A stretch of DNA of 64,000 nt from positions 1-64,000 of the IMG/VR virus record IMGVR_UViG_3300048121_001678; one strand, written 5' to 3'. Source of the DNA: a virus. Every line of letters begins with the position of its first letter. Within the stretch, counting starts at the first letter, position 1. Position numbers and translations under genes: made by a program. The notes under the pieces are model-generated. The model did no database searches and was not told the origin of the DNA. It saw only the letters and a list, made by a program, of their open reading frames with translations. Shown in pieces: positions 1-7,627 of this stretch.

Positions 1-1
1 C

Positions 2-190
2 GTATGGTTCACTGGCGGATATACAGTTAATGGTATGATAGCTCAGATTGAACCCGAATTGAGCGTTAAGATTATTGTCAGTAAAAAAGGAAAAGATATG
101 ATTCATACTTACTCTCCATCCTTTGATGACTATTTATCTAATAACATGAACGTCGATGAACAAATCGAACTATATTTTGATATAAAGTAA
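2..190 (+). CDS. C-terminal part of an unknown protein, cut by the window edge
   Basis: An open frame runs in from the left edge, reading from base 2, and ends with TAA at 188-190, leaving 62 residues. The stop overlaps the next gene's ATG (TAATG), which implies translational coupling. The tail reads like a compact globular domain rich in Asp, Lys and Tyr, with no recognisable motif. The start lies outside the window and the family is unknown. Confidence 0.6.
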   Translation, partial: VWFTGGYTVNGMIAQIEPELSVKIIVSKKGKDMIHTYSPSFDDYLSNNMNVDEQIELYFDIK

Positions 191-579
191 TGAAAAAGTA
201 TTTAATAACACGTGAACAATTGGACAATTTGGTTGCCAATTTCCTTGATGAAAAGATGAGAGGTGGTCGGGTGAAGACCGTTAGGAACCAATTCTCTAAA
301 AGTAGTCTCTTAAATGCATTTATTACTCCTAGTAACGAGGCACTGTTTATCCTTTTTGAATATGGTGAAAGTTGGGATTCGGATGATAATGATGGTCCAA
401 GAAATATACTATCTATTGATGAGGGACTTGTTGATATGTTGAGTAAACACGTCGGAATCAGAAAACATAAAGCAATGGACATTATCTCTGATTGGTTTGA
501 GGAAACTTATGATTTTGATTTCAGTAAGGTTGAAACAAGTAAATCACTCGAAAATATTATAAATGGATGGGAGAAATAA
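190..579 (+). CDS. Unknown protein with N-terminal LITRE peptide
   Basis: A 129-residue protein whose start overlaps the preceding stop. It begins MKKYLITREQLDNLV, an amphipathic N-terminus like that of several other proteins in this window (for example those at 12726-13025 and 18455-19258). The body is acidic in its C-terminal half, with a DSDDND stretch near residue 62. No enzyme motif is visible. The shared N-terminus suggests, as inference only, a virion-associated or head-packaged protein. Confidence 0.7.
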   Translation: MKKYLITREQLDNLVANFLDEKMRGGRVKTVRNQFSKSSLLNAFITPSNEALFILFEYGESWDSDDNDGPRNILSIDEGLVDMLSKHVGIRKHKAMDIISDWFEETYDFDFSKVETSKSLENIINGWEK

Positions 580-626
580 TATCTCTCTGATGGTGGCTGG
601 CACTTAAACCCCTACCCCTTTTTTTA

Positions 627-995
627 CTAATCTATATCAGAATCTAACGTTCTACTGTCTATAGTATTATTTACCTCGATTGCAATGTTTGGGATATACT
701 TATCTAAGTTCACTTCAATTTCAGCAATTACATTATCATAATCACTTCTGTCACTGTTAACGTATAAATCAACATATAATACAGGTACCTCATCATTAAC
801 ATAATTGGTAACCACTATTTTATCTATTGACGTAATTTCGTTTAATTCATCCATTTCTCCTAAACCCATTTCAAAAGCCATGTCCTGAATCCTTTCTAAT
901 GATAAATTAACTAAAAGTTGTATACTATCTAACATGGTAGATTCATTAATCTTCATCATTGATGTTATTCGTGATATTTCTGTGATTAAACTCAT
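627..995 (-). CDS. Unknown acidic protein with SLITE / KINE N-terminus
   Basis: 122 residues beginning MSLITEISRITSMMKINES, so two (I)-x-E sites lie in the first 18 residues, as expected of a T4-type capsid-targeting and prohead-protease peptide. The rest alternates hydrophobic strands and acidic loops. It is divergent from the gene at 1043, and a TAATAAATATA block (the reverse complement of the recurrent upstream element) sits at 999-1009 just before the ATG. No family recognised. Confidence 0.7.
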   Translation of the reverse strand: MSLITEISRITSMMKINESTMLDSIQLLVNLSLERIQDMAFEMGLGEMDELNEITSIDKIVVTNYVNDEVPVLYVDLYVNSDRSDYDNVIAEIEVNLDKYIPNIAIEVNNTIDSRTLDSDID

Positions 996-998
996 ATG

Positions 999-1030
999 TA
1001 ATAAATATACCTTTTAAAGTATTTATTATA
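999..1030. promoter_or_regulatory. Divergent pair of TATATTTATTA elements
   Basis: Between the divergent genes at 995(-) and 1043(+) there is TATATTTATTA on the minus strand (999-1009) and TATTTATTATA on the plus strand (1020-1030). Each lies within about 15 bases of its start codon. The same element recurs before many genes in this window and may be a phage promoter. AT-rich context makes chance matches possible. Confidence 0.4.
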
Positions 1031-1042
1031 AAACAATACGAC

Positions 1043-1576
1043 ATGAAAGATAATCTATTAAATGAAGAGTTAAGTATTATGAAATCACTATTCACCCATC
1101 AGAGAGGTGTGGTTATTTCAGAACAAGAAAATGTTACTCAACCCGACGACGAATTAAATAAAGTTTTATCACCTGTAGGGATAAAACTAACACCTGAGGA
1201 ATCAGAAGAAGCACATCAAGATTGTCCTATCGATATGCCTTCTGATGAAAAGGAAGCTGGCTTTGTTAAGCAGATATTAAATAACTTAAAAGGAATGAGT
1301 ATACCTGAATTAGTTAAAGAATTAAAAGGTGTACTAAGAATTAAGGATAAACCCATCGAAGAACAAGCAGGAGCATTGGCAACAATTATGATTGCAGGTG
1401 TTGCCGTTCCAACTGTTATTGCTGTTGGTATTGCAGCCATCATAATAATTGCTATTATCAGTGCAATTGCCAGTAAGATAAAAAGTAAAGGTAAGAGACC
1501 TAAAAAGTCATCGTGTGGTAAAAGAAGAAAATTAGTGCGTAAGTTTGGTGTGAGTGGTAACTTTATGAAACTATAA
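1043..1576 (+). CDS. Single-pass membrane protein with LNE/ISE N-terminus
   Basis: 177 residues beginning MKDNLLNEELSIMKSLF, then VISEQ near residue 28, so (L/I)-x-E sites recur at the N-terminus. Residues about 110-142 form a long hydrophobic Ile/Ala/Val segment. This is followed by a strongly basic tail with KSKGKRPKKSS and CGKRRKLVRK. A transmembrane helix followed by a cationic tail could anchor a protein at the host inner membrane during ejection; this is inference. A strong terminator follows directly. Confidence 0.7.
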   Translation: MKDNLLNEELSIMKSLFTHQRGVVISEQENVTQPDDELNKVLSPVGIKLTPEESEEAHQDCPIDMPSDEKEAGFVKQILNNLKGMSIPELVKELKGVLRIKDKPIEEQAGALATIMIAGVAVPTVIAVGIAAIIIIAIISAIASKIKSKGKRPKKSSCGKRRKLVRKFGVSGNFMKL

Positions 1577-1604
1577 ATTAAAATATATTTATTGAAACAC
1601 AAAA

Positions 1605-1627
1605 CCCCTCGATTGAGGGGTTTTTTT
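1605..1627 (+). terminator. Intrinsic terminator
   Basis: CCCCTC-GATT-GAGGGG forms a six-pair hairpin followed by seven T residues, 28 bases after the stop of the 1043-1576 gene. Confidence 0.9.
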
Positions 1628-1708
1628 ATTTAGAGTCCTGTGTGGATAACGTTTCCATATTATTAACCACACAACGTTTCTTTTAAATCAGTATTTTTTA
1701 TTAATTAT

Positions 1709-1918
1709 CTAATTATTGTAGAATACCATAGTATCACTCAAATCAATTTTAGGGTTGATATCAAATGTTTCATCTCTCGGGATATCCATAATATGTGGTA
1801 CATCTTGCAACACATCTACAGTTTCTAAAATTGCAGTATGGATTGAGTCTATTACTATAAACAATATGACTACAATGAGTAACCAATTAAAGACTTTTGT
1901 TGTTTGTTTTTTATTCAT
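1709..1918 (-). CDS. Small membrane-anchored protein
   Basis: 69 residues. A basic N-terminus (MNKKQTTK) is followed by a hydrophobic helix at about residues 10-30 (VFNWLLIVVILFIVI), then an acidic extramembrane tail. This is typical of an N-in, C-out single-span phage protein. Function unknown. It ends the minus-strand run that begins at the promoter near 2990. Confidence 0.65.
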   Translation of the reverse strand: MNKKQTTKVFNWLLIVVILFIVIDSIHTAILETVDVLQDVPHIMDIPRDETFDINPKIDLSDTMVFYNN

Positions 1919-1927
1919 TTCTTTTAT

Positions 1928-2389
1928 CTAAAAATTCCCCTCACCCACTTGTAAACAGGTCAATCCATTGTCTCTCCACATCCTAACCACCTTATCTCGG
2001 TCATCAAAAACACAAAGTATTTCTTCTTTTTTGGGAAATAGTTGGTCCAACCAACGTTTTTTTAATTGGTCATCGGGCATGTACATAAACTCTTTACTCG
2101 TTGGTCTCATTTTTAAAACATCAAATGGTACCCCGAACTCTTTCAACCATTCCATAGTAACCTCCTTAGTTCCTTTACTTCTACCACTTAAGATTATAAT
2201 CATATGACCCTCAGATTTCATCATCTTAGTCATTTCAATAATCGGTGTGTTAGGTAAATCTAACTGAATATTCTTTGGGTCAAAGAAGATTTCCCAATTA
2301 ATTTTACCATCTTCTTTTGTTGATAACTCTCTTCGTTTATCAATTAATGCTAGTGTACCGTCTAAATCAAATATTACTTTTTTCTTCAT
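1928..2389 (-). CDS. HAD-family polynucleotide 3'-phosphatase (T4 PseT C-domain-like)
   Basis: 153 residues with the HAD nucleophile motif DLDGT (Asp8, Asp10), motif II in IILSGRSKGT, and a C-terminal DDRDKVVRMWRDNG...CLQV segment. That segment closely resembles the phosphatase half of T4 polynucleotide kinase. The kinase P-loop half is absent, so this is a stand-alone phosphatase, expected to remove 3'-phosphates (and 2',3'-cyclic phosphates) from DNA or RNA ends. Its ATG overlaps the stop of the upstream gene (TAATG), so the two are coupled. Confidence 0.85.
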   Translation of the reverse strand: MKKKVIFDLDGTLALIDKRRELSTKEDGKINWEIFFDPKNIQLDLPNTPIIEMTKMMKSEGHMIIILSGRSKGTKEVTMEWLKEFGVPFDVLKMRPTSKEFMYMPDDQLKKRWLDQLFPKKEEILCVFDDRDKVVRMWRDNGLTCLQVGEGNF

Positions 2390-2688
2390 TACATCATTTG
2401 TGTTAACAGGAACGCTAATTTATACCCTCCAAAAGCACCTAATGCTGTTGGTACTGGAAATACTATAAACTTTCCTAAACTTGTTACATACTTAGGTCTA
2501 TTAACTACCCTCCCTAAAAAGAAGTAGTAAACCATATATCCTAATAATACTAATATATCAACTCTCTCTGCAATAAACACTACTAAAATGGCACCAAGTA
2601 GTCCAAATATAAAGTTATCTACAACCGCCGATGATAATTCTGCCCTATCCGTTTGTCTAAACTCTTCTTGTATTTTTTTAATGCTCAT
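2389..2688 (-). CDS. Small multi-span membrane protein
   Basis: 99 residues with about three hydrophobic segments (roughly 25-45, 47-60 and 75-97), preceded by a charged amphipathic N-terminus. It vaguely recalls RDD-type membrane proteins (AELSSAVVDN... start), but I do not claim that family. It could affect the host membrane; a holin role is possible but unsupported. Confidence 0.65.
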   Translation of the reverse strand: MSIKKIQEEFRQTDRAELSSAVVDNFIFGLLGAILVVFIAERVDILVLLGYMVYYFFLGRVVNRPKYVTSLGKFIVFPVPTALGAFGGYKLAFLLTQMM

Positions 2689-2711
2689 CTTTTTTGGTAT
2701 ATAATTTTACC

Positions 2712-2933
2712 TTACAGGTCAAAGTTTTCTTTAAGTTCCTTGATTAAAGTTTTAATCTCTTCTTTATTAAGGGCGATGTGAGTGAAGAGGTCTTCTTGAC
2801 TTCTCATTGTTAATTGAAGTTTCATACCCTCTTTACCTCCACTGAATCTTGTTAGTGACATTTCAGTGTTCTCCATTTCATTTGTCTTTTGACTATGAAA
2901 TTGACCTTTAAGCGATTTTAATTCGGTTGACAT
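2712..2933 (-). CDS. Unknown 73-residue protein
   Basis: A soluble, charged protein with no motif recognised. It is the first gene downstream of the TTTG-N20-TATATTTG promoter at 2959-2990, so it probably leads the transcript running to 1709. Confidence 0.6.
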   Translation of the reverse strand: MSTELKSLKGQFHSQKTNEMENTEMSLTRFSGGKEGMKLQLTMRSQEDLFTHIALNKEEIKTLIKELKENFDL

Positions 2934-2958
2934 AAACTTTATTTTATTAATTAGAATA

Positions 2959-2990
2959 CAAATATAAAGTTTTTTTACTTATTAACCAAA
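2959..2990 (-). promoter_or_regulatory. Bacteroidetes-type promoter (TTTG-N20-TATATTTG)
   Basis: On the minus strand, TTTG (2990-2987), a 20-base spacer and TATATTTG (2966-2959) match the Bacteroidetes housekeeping consensus (-33 TTTG, -7 TAnnTTTG). It lies about 26 bases upstream of the ATG at 2933 and overlaps the 3' end of the DHFR gene. The same spacing recurs at 15093-15124 and 57272-57303. Confidence 0.7.
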
Positions 2991-3350
2991 TGTATAATTG
3001 AATATTTTACATTCAGGGTTTAGATTTGTTAAATCAGGAAACGTAACATCACCAATATCATCGTTATCTATATGTGATATATGTAATTCTGTAAAATATT
3101 TTGAGTATTTTTCATAAGTTTTCTTACCTCCTATACACCAATCACACGAAATGTTAAAACTATCTCTCTCATCCACAATTAAAACTCTGTTCTTAAGTGG
3201 TGGGAGACCATTTGCCGTCCTATATCCTACAAGACACCTACTATTAAGGGTTAATACCTTAAAGTGTTTTAAATCCTCTTTATTATGCCATAGTAGTTGG
3301 TCACCTTTACCTATAAACCCTAAATTATTTACTGCAATTATTGCTTTCAT
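2982..3350 (-). CDS. folA: Compact dihydrofolate reductase
   Basis: 122 residues, against about 160 in typical DHFRs. GFIGKGDQLLWHNKEDLKHF (residues 11-30) matches the active-site region, with an acidic residue at position 26 where Asp27 sits in E. coli. VGYRTANGLPPLKNR corresponds to the GRKTWESLP...GR NADPH-binding stretch. IGGKKTYEKY...ELHISHI matches the second cofactor motif. It would regenerate tetrahydrofolate for the phage ThyA at 11494. The missing length is in the C-terminal half, so activity is likely but not certain. Confidence 0.82.
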   Translation of the reverse strand: MKAIIAVNNLGFIGKGDQLLWHNKEDLKHFKVLTLNSRCLVGYRTANGLPPLKNRVLIVDERDSFNISCDWCIGGKKTYEKYSKYFTELHISHIDNDDIGDVTFPDLTNLNPECKIFNYTFG

Positions 3351-3352
3351 CT

Positions 3353-3607
3353 TTAAGACCTTGAAGGGTACATCCCCTTAGCACATATAATATATTTAAC
3401 ACCTTTAGTTCCTGATTGTAATGATGGTAAACAATAAAAATCATCATCTTCGGTTCCCCCATAGGTATTACCTAATACTGAGTATAACGCAACATTATCA
3501 TCCTTCATTAGTCTTCGACCATCACATACCATCCATCCATGTGGTTCGTAACTTCCAGCGAACATCACAACCTCACCAATAAAGTGTTCTTCATTCCAAT
3601 TTTCCAT
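3353..3607 (-). CDS. Tail-collar-domain protein
   Basis: 84 residues following the phage Tail Collar pattern (Pfam Collar family): GEVVMFAGSYEPHGWMVCDG at residues 11-30, then LYSVLGNTYGG, FYCLPSL and a GMYPSR end. Such modules sit in tail fibres or baseplates and in MdpB-type surface proteins. Here the module stands alone, so it may be a small fibre-tip or collar subunit. It lies immediately upstream of DHFR. Confidence 0.8.
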   Translation of the reverse strand: MENWNEEHFIGEVVMFAGSYEPHGWMVCDGRRLMKDDNVALYSVLGNTYGGTEDDDFYCLPSLQSGTKGVKYIICAKGMYPSRS

Positions 3608-3615
3608 AGTTTTAT

Positions 3616-4002
3616 TTAATTACAAAGGTCAGCATTTTCTAAAGTTACATTCCCCCATGTTTCATCGAATAAATAAATCTTAATGTTCTTATCATCTCGG
3701 TAATACGCTTTCTTATACTCACCGTTCTTATCCAAACCTGACCACTCCAAATACTTTACATAACATTCTTTGAAGGATGCCATATCTTGGATAGGTTCGT
3801 CCAAAATAAAATGGTGACCACCATATACCTTTCTGCCGAGATTGTCCTCGTGAGTGGTTCCCTGAAAGGTATATCTATAGTTTTTATTTACTTTATAGGT
3901 ATTCTCACAGGATGATAGTATAAAAATAACCACTATATACAATGCAGTTAGTACTATCCAATTCTTTTCTAAAAACAGTTTAATCTTGTTAATCATTATC
4001 AA
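3616..4002 (-). CDS. Putative lipoprotein
   Basis: 128 residues. A hydrophobic N-terminal segment at about 15-30 ends in a lipobox-like ILSSC (residues 28-32), followed by a polar Tyr/Lys-rich domain. The product is expected to be exported and lipid-anchored in the host envelope. It is one of four exported proteins encoded in this window. A superinfection-exclusion role is possible but not shown. Confidence 0.7.
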   Translation of the reverse strand: MIMINKIKLFLEKNWIVLTALYIVVIFILSSCENTYKVNKNYRYTFQGTTHEDNLGRKVYGGHHFILDEPIQDMASFKECYVKYLEWSGLDKNGEYKKAYYRDDKNIKIYLFDETWGNVTLENADLCN

Positions 4003-4024
4003 TTATTGTTAAAGTTCTCATAAG

Positions 4025-4843
4025 TTATAGTTTAATACCAAGTCCCACACCGATACCAAATCTACCATCGTAACGAACCTGACCAATTAATTCTAAGTAA
4101 TTCCAATGATAAAGGAATCCACCTCGTATACTCATGTTAGTTAATATTTGTTGATTAATCAAGTAAATACCATTCTGACTTTCAGAGGACAAAACATAAA
4201 ACTCATCATAGTACGAGTTATATATCTTCCTGGTAGTAATACCAACAGTCATGTACGGGGAAAAACGTTCCATCGTTCTACCAGCACCAATTGAAAAATC
4301 ACCTTTGGTTTCCACATTACCCGCAGACTCATCACCCCAATCTTCCACTTCCCACGTTGATATATTATCGTAATATGGGTAAATAATTGGTAAGGTTGTG
4401 TGATATTGAATAACCATAAATGTTTCACCACCAGTAATAATATAAGGTGACATCTGACTTTGAAAGGCGTCCTGTTCAACAATAACCCCAAAAGATAACC
4501 TCATAGGTTTACTATTATTTTTCTGAATCAAATCAGAATCCGTAGTCATCACATATTCGTGTCGGTCCCACGTTCTATTTGTATTCCAATAAGGGTAATA
4601 ACCAACATCATATGGGTTATAATAATATGGTGTTCTATTCCATCCATTGTTCCATCTACCTTCATTGATACCATTGTTATATCCGTTCTGATATCCCTGG
4701 TTGTAGTTGTTATTATTCACATTCGTTCTCTGAGATTTTTTCTCTTGAACTTTCTGTATCTTTTGGTCCCTCTCGGACTGAGCAAAAGTGGTGTGTGTAA
4801 AAAACACACATACCACTATTAGTAATAATTTTTTCATATACAT
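4025..4843 (-). CDS. Secreted outer-membrane-like protein
   Basis: 272 residues. A signal peptide (MKKLLLIVVCVFFTHTTFAQ, counting from the second Met) is followed by a low-complexity Asn/Tyr/Gly-rich stretch, then alternating beta-strand sequence. The C-terminus GVGLGIKL is typical of Bacteroidetes outer-membrane barrel proteins. The second Met, six bases downstream, is an equally good start. It is expected in the outer membrane of the infected host. It resembles host proteins more than phage ones and may be an acquired gene. Confidence 0.7.
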   Translation of the reverse strand: MYMKKLLLIVVCVFFTHTTFAQSERDQKIQKVQEKKSQRTNVNNNNYNQGYQNGYNNGINEGRWNNGWNRTPYYYNPYDVGYYPYWNTNRTWDRHEYVMTTDSDLIQKNNSKPMRLSFGVIVEQDAFQSQMSPYIITGGETFMVIQYHTTLPIIYPYYDNISTWEVEDWGDESAGNVETKGDFSIGAGRTMERFSPYMTVGITTRKIYNSYYDEFYVLSSESQNGIYLINQQILTNMSIRGGFLYHWNYLELIGQVRYDGRFGIGVGLGIKL

Positions 4844-4849
4844 TTGTTT

Positions 4850-4927
4850 TTAATCTTCAGAGAACTTAGGCTCAGAATATACATCACTATCGTAAAAGTC
4901 TACGAAGTCTTCAAATTGGTCATCCAT
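4850..4927 (-). CDS. Possible 25-residue acidic micro-protein
   Basis: A short frame from ATG at 4927 to TAA at 4850 encodes an acidic peptide beginning MDDQFEDFVDFY. It fills the gap between the outer-membrane-like gene and the terminator at 4964-4989. No ribosome-binding site is obvious, which is normal for this host group. Support is limited to position and composition. Confidence 0.3.
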   Translation of the reverse strand: MDDQFEDFVDFYDSDVYSEPKFSED

Positions 4928-4963
4928 AATAATAAGTAGTTTATATTGAATGGTAAAGATAAC

Positions 4964-4989
4964 AAAAAACCCCCACATTTCTGTGAGGG
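4964..4989 (-). terminator. Intrinsic terminator
   Basis: On the minus strand CCCTCACA-GAAA-TGTGGGGG pairs over eight positions (one G-U) and is followed by T6. It ends the transcript of the lipoprotein gene at 5023-5565. Confidence 0.85.
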
Positions 4990-5022
4990 TTAGTTTATAT
5001 TTTATTTTTTATTTTAGATTTG

Positions 5023-5565
5023 TTATTCAGGGCAAATACATGGGTCGGTAAATGGACAAGGACAACCCTCTAAACTTACAGGTGAAATTGAACCTGTTGT
5101 TGCATCTACACTTACAAACCCTTTACTTGTCGTAAAAATATATTGTGCTACGTTGAAACCTGGTTCTAATGGTCTTCTTAATACAACCTCAGACCAATCA
5201 GCAACTCCTTCGACACCTGTACCATATCCAGCATCTAATAATATTTGTTCAGCGTCTTCTAATGTTAGTTTGACAGGTAAATGTATCACCTCATCCTCCA
5301 TAAATGGAGAATTAATAACTTTTGATTTAGTCTCACCCTTAGAATCACACAACACCTCAATGGTAGTATTGTTAATACCAGCGAATACTGATTTAACACC
5401 TGTTAATTCTTTAGTCGCAGTTGACTCATAAAATAAAGCTGTGGTATCAATACCTTTTGCAACTTCCTGTGTTTGATTTACCATCTCATTAAATGTTAAA
5501 TCATTTTGTTGAGAACAACTCATTAAGAGTAATCCCGTAATTAATGTTAATAATGTTTTTTTCAT
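5023..5565 (-). CDS. Lipoprotein with Cys-rich C-terminus
   Basis: 180 residues. The signal sequence MKKTLLTLITGLLLMSC ends in a clear lipobox (LMSC). The mature part is soluble and ends in CPCPFTDPCICPE, a Cys/Pro cluster. Probably exported to the periplasm or outer membrane of the host. Family unknown. It lies directly downstream of the sulfatase gene with a 21-base gap and may be co-transcribed with it. Confidence 0.75.
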   Translation of the reverse strand: MKKTLLTLITGLLLMSCSQQNDLTFNEMVNQTQEVAKGIDTTALFYESTATKELTGVKSVFAGINNTTIEVLCDSKGETKSKVINSPFMEDEVIHLPVKLTLEDAEQILLDAGYGTGVEGVADWSEVVLRRPLEPGFNVAQYIFTTSKGFVSVDATTGSISPVSLEGCPCPFTDPCICPE

Positions 5566-5586
5566 TTTCGTTTTTATTTTAATTTA

Positions 5587-7188
5587 TTATATTTCTTCTT
5601 TATCTTTATTTGAACTATCTTTATTTACACCCCTAACGACTTTATTCATGATTTCCTCACTCGAGTTAAACGCATAGTTATCGAAGTTAGCATTAGTTTC
5701 AACCCAATCGAATGAAACAAAAGTATGTTCATTTATCTTAAGTTTAGTTTTCTCTAACCCTTTTAATCTCTTATGTAGGTCTTTACGTATTTCCTTAAAT
5801 TTAGGATTATAAGCTAAATTATTCACCTCATCTTTATCTTCTAAAAGATTATACAATTCGAATTCTTTATAGTAACTACCTAACGCATCAAAATAATAAG
5901 TGTATTTCCATTCTTTAGTTCTGATACTCCTTAATCTATTTGCTGCCAATACCGAAGATGGTAATGACGCAGAACCTGATTTAGTATCATCAAAAGTAAA
6001 TAAGATTTCTTCTTGAACACCTTCTCCTGTTTCAATGATAGGTAATAAACTTACACCTCTAACATCTGTAGGTACATCAACCTTAACCATGTCAGCTAGC
6101 GTTGGGAGGATATCCACTAATGTTGCCAATTCTTGTGATGACTCACCATCAGGGAATAATATAGGATTTGATATCACCATAGGAATTCTCATGTTTTCCT
6201 CATAAGCAACAAAAGCCTTTTGTCTCATACCACCGTGTGACATTCCCATTTCTCCATGGTCAGCCAATCTGAATACGATTGCGTCGTTCGCCAAGTTAAT
6301 GTCTTGGTCGTCATATAACACATCAATAAACTCACCAATCTGAGCATCAATCTTTGTTAACAAATACGCATAGAAGTTAAGGTAGTTCAACTTCATATCG
6401 TCATTCTTAAGAACACCCAACAATCCGTCAGCGGCAATGTTCGTTTGTAATTGAGCCATCGGTTTTTTGTTTCTCAATAATTGTTCGTTAACGGTTGATG
6501 GTAACTCAGGGATAGTTCTTTGTGTATACTCGTCTTCAGTATACCCATAATTAACAAACTTTGGGTAACCCAAAACATCGTGGGGATTTACCAAACTTAA
6601 TACCATACAATATGGTGTCATATCACCATTCTTTCTTCTTTCCCTTACTTGCTCCAAATACTCAATAGCCTCAGCAACATAACGTGCATCGTGGTTAGGA
6701 TAACCACCACCAAAGTTTTCAGGTTTAGCGTCCTCACCAGCATCAGGTCCAATCCAACCTTTAAATCCGTATAATGATATGTCTTTGGCTAATGGGTCAC
6801 CACCATCAGCACCTTTACTTAGGTGCCACTTACCACGGTATTGTACGTCATAACCAATGTCGTCTAATATTCTACCAATATTTGGTGTTTGATTATTTAA
6901 TTGAATCTCACCATCGGAATACACACCACCCTCAGTTAATGTTTGAGTAACCTGATGTTGTGCCGGATATGTCCCTGTAAATAATGTTGACCTACTCGGT
7001 GAACACATACAAGTATTACAAAACGCTCTGTCAAATGAGAATCCGTTTTGTTTTAGTTTTGTTAATGTTGGTAAATTTTCTTTTTCCCAATTATCAGGAA
7101 AATGTTGTGTCGCCCTTTCTTGGTCCGTGATGATAAAAATAATATCAGGTTTGGAGGGTAGTTCTTGTATTTTTTCTTTTAAACCCAT
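5587..7188 (-). CDS. Sulfatase (alkaline-phosphatase superfamily, CxPSR type)
   Basis: 533 residues of the type I sulfatase family. PDIIFIITDQ (residues 14-23) supplies the first metal ligand. CSPSR with Cys62 is the site converted to formylglycine, followed by TLFTGTYPAQH. LADHGEMGMSHGG gives further metal and substrate ligands, and a family C-terminal subdomain follows. It hydrolyses sulfate esters, perhaps on host surface or algal polysaccharide. No signal peptide is visible, so it would act in the cytosol or from the virion. Activation needs a host formylglycine-generating or anaerobic sulfatase-maturing enzyme, since none is seen here. Confidence 0.88.
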   Translation of the reverse strand: MGLKEKIQELPSKPDIIFIITDQERATQHFPDNWEKENLPTLTKLKQNGFSFDRAFCNTCMCSPSRSTLFTGTYPAQHQVTQTLTEGGVYSDGEIQLNNQTPNIGRILDDIGYDVQYRGKWHLSKGADGGDPLAKDISLYGFKGWIGPDAGEDAKPENFGGGYPNHDARYVAEAIEYLEQVRERRKNGDMTPYCMVLSLVNPHDVLGYPKFVNYGYTEDEYTQRTIPELPSTVNEQLLRNKKPMAQLQTNIAADGLLGVLKNDDMKLNYLNFYAYLLTKIDAQIGEFIDVLYDDQDINLANDAIVFRLADHGEMGMSHGGMRQKAFVAYEENMRIPMVISNPILFPDGESSQELATLVDILPTLADMVKVDVPTDVRGVSLLPIIETGEGVQEEILFTFDDTKSGSASLPSSVLAANRLRSIRTKEWKYTYYFDALGSYYKEFELYNLLEDKDEVNNLAYNPKFKEIRKDLHKRLKGLEKTKLKINEHTFVSFDWVETNANFDNYAFNSSEEIMNKVVRGVNKDSSNKDKEEI

Positions 7189-7261
7189 TTTATTTATTTA
7201 AAAATTGTTTTATTATATAACACAATAAGAATACATATATAAAAACAAAAAGAAATATAAA

Positions 7262-7615
7262 ATGGCACACCCTTTACAACACGCAAAATCATCTGTTAAC
7301 AAATACGGAGGTAAACCCGAGGATTATCTCCACATTCATCAGTGGTTTGACGAAACAAAAGGATGGTATTCACACATATACCACAGAATGTTTAGACATC
7401 ACTCTGAGGGTATATTTGAGTGTGAGAGAGTACTCGGTACACATTTCTTAAATAGTGACGGTAAAACCATCTATACACGTTATATTGGTGAACAACACGT
7501 CAGAGAAGATTGTAATAATCACGTCCCAACCGCAAAAGAATGGATTGAAGGCATTCTATCTGATAAAAAACCTATATGGATGATGAAAACTATGAAATTA
7601 AACATAGAAGACTAA
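7262..7615 (+). CDS. DUF6915-like conserved protein
   Basis: 117 residues beginning MAHPLQHAKSSVNKYGG, with IHQWFDETK, RHHSEGIFECERVLG, YIGEQHVREDC and a C-terminal WM. From memory this matches the DUF6915 family, small proteins common in phages and bacteria. Its many His and Asp residues suggest metal binding. Function unknown. It is followed 13 bases later by the 431-residue gene on the same strand. Confidence 0.7.
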   Translation: MAHPLQHAKSSVNKYGGKPEDYLHIHQWFDETKGWYSHIYHRMFRHHSEGIFECERVLGTHFLNSDGKTIYTRYIGEQHVREDCNNHVPTAKEWIEGILSDKKPIWMMKTMKLNIED

Positions 7616-7627
7616 TATTTATAATCT

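Noticed and set aside
138-482. 114-codon minus-strand frame over the first genes
   Set aside because: Antisense to two coupled plus-strand genes, with no start context or motif.
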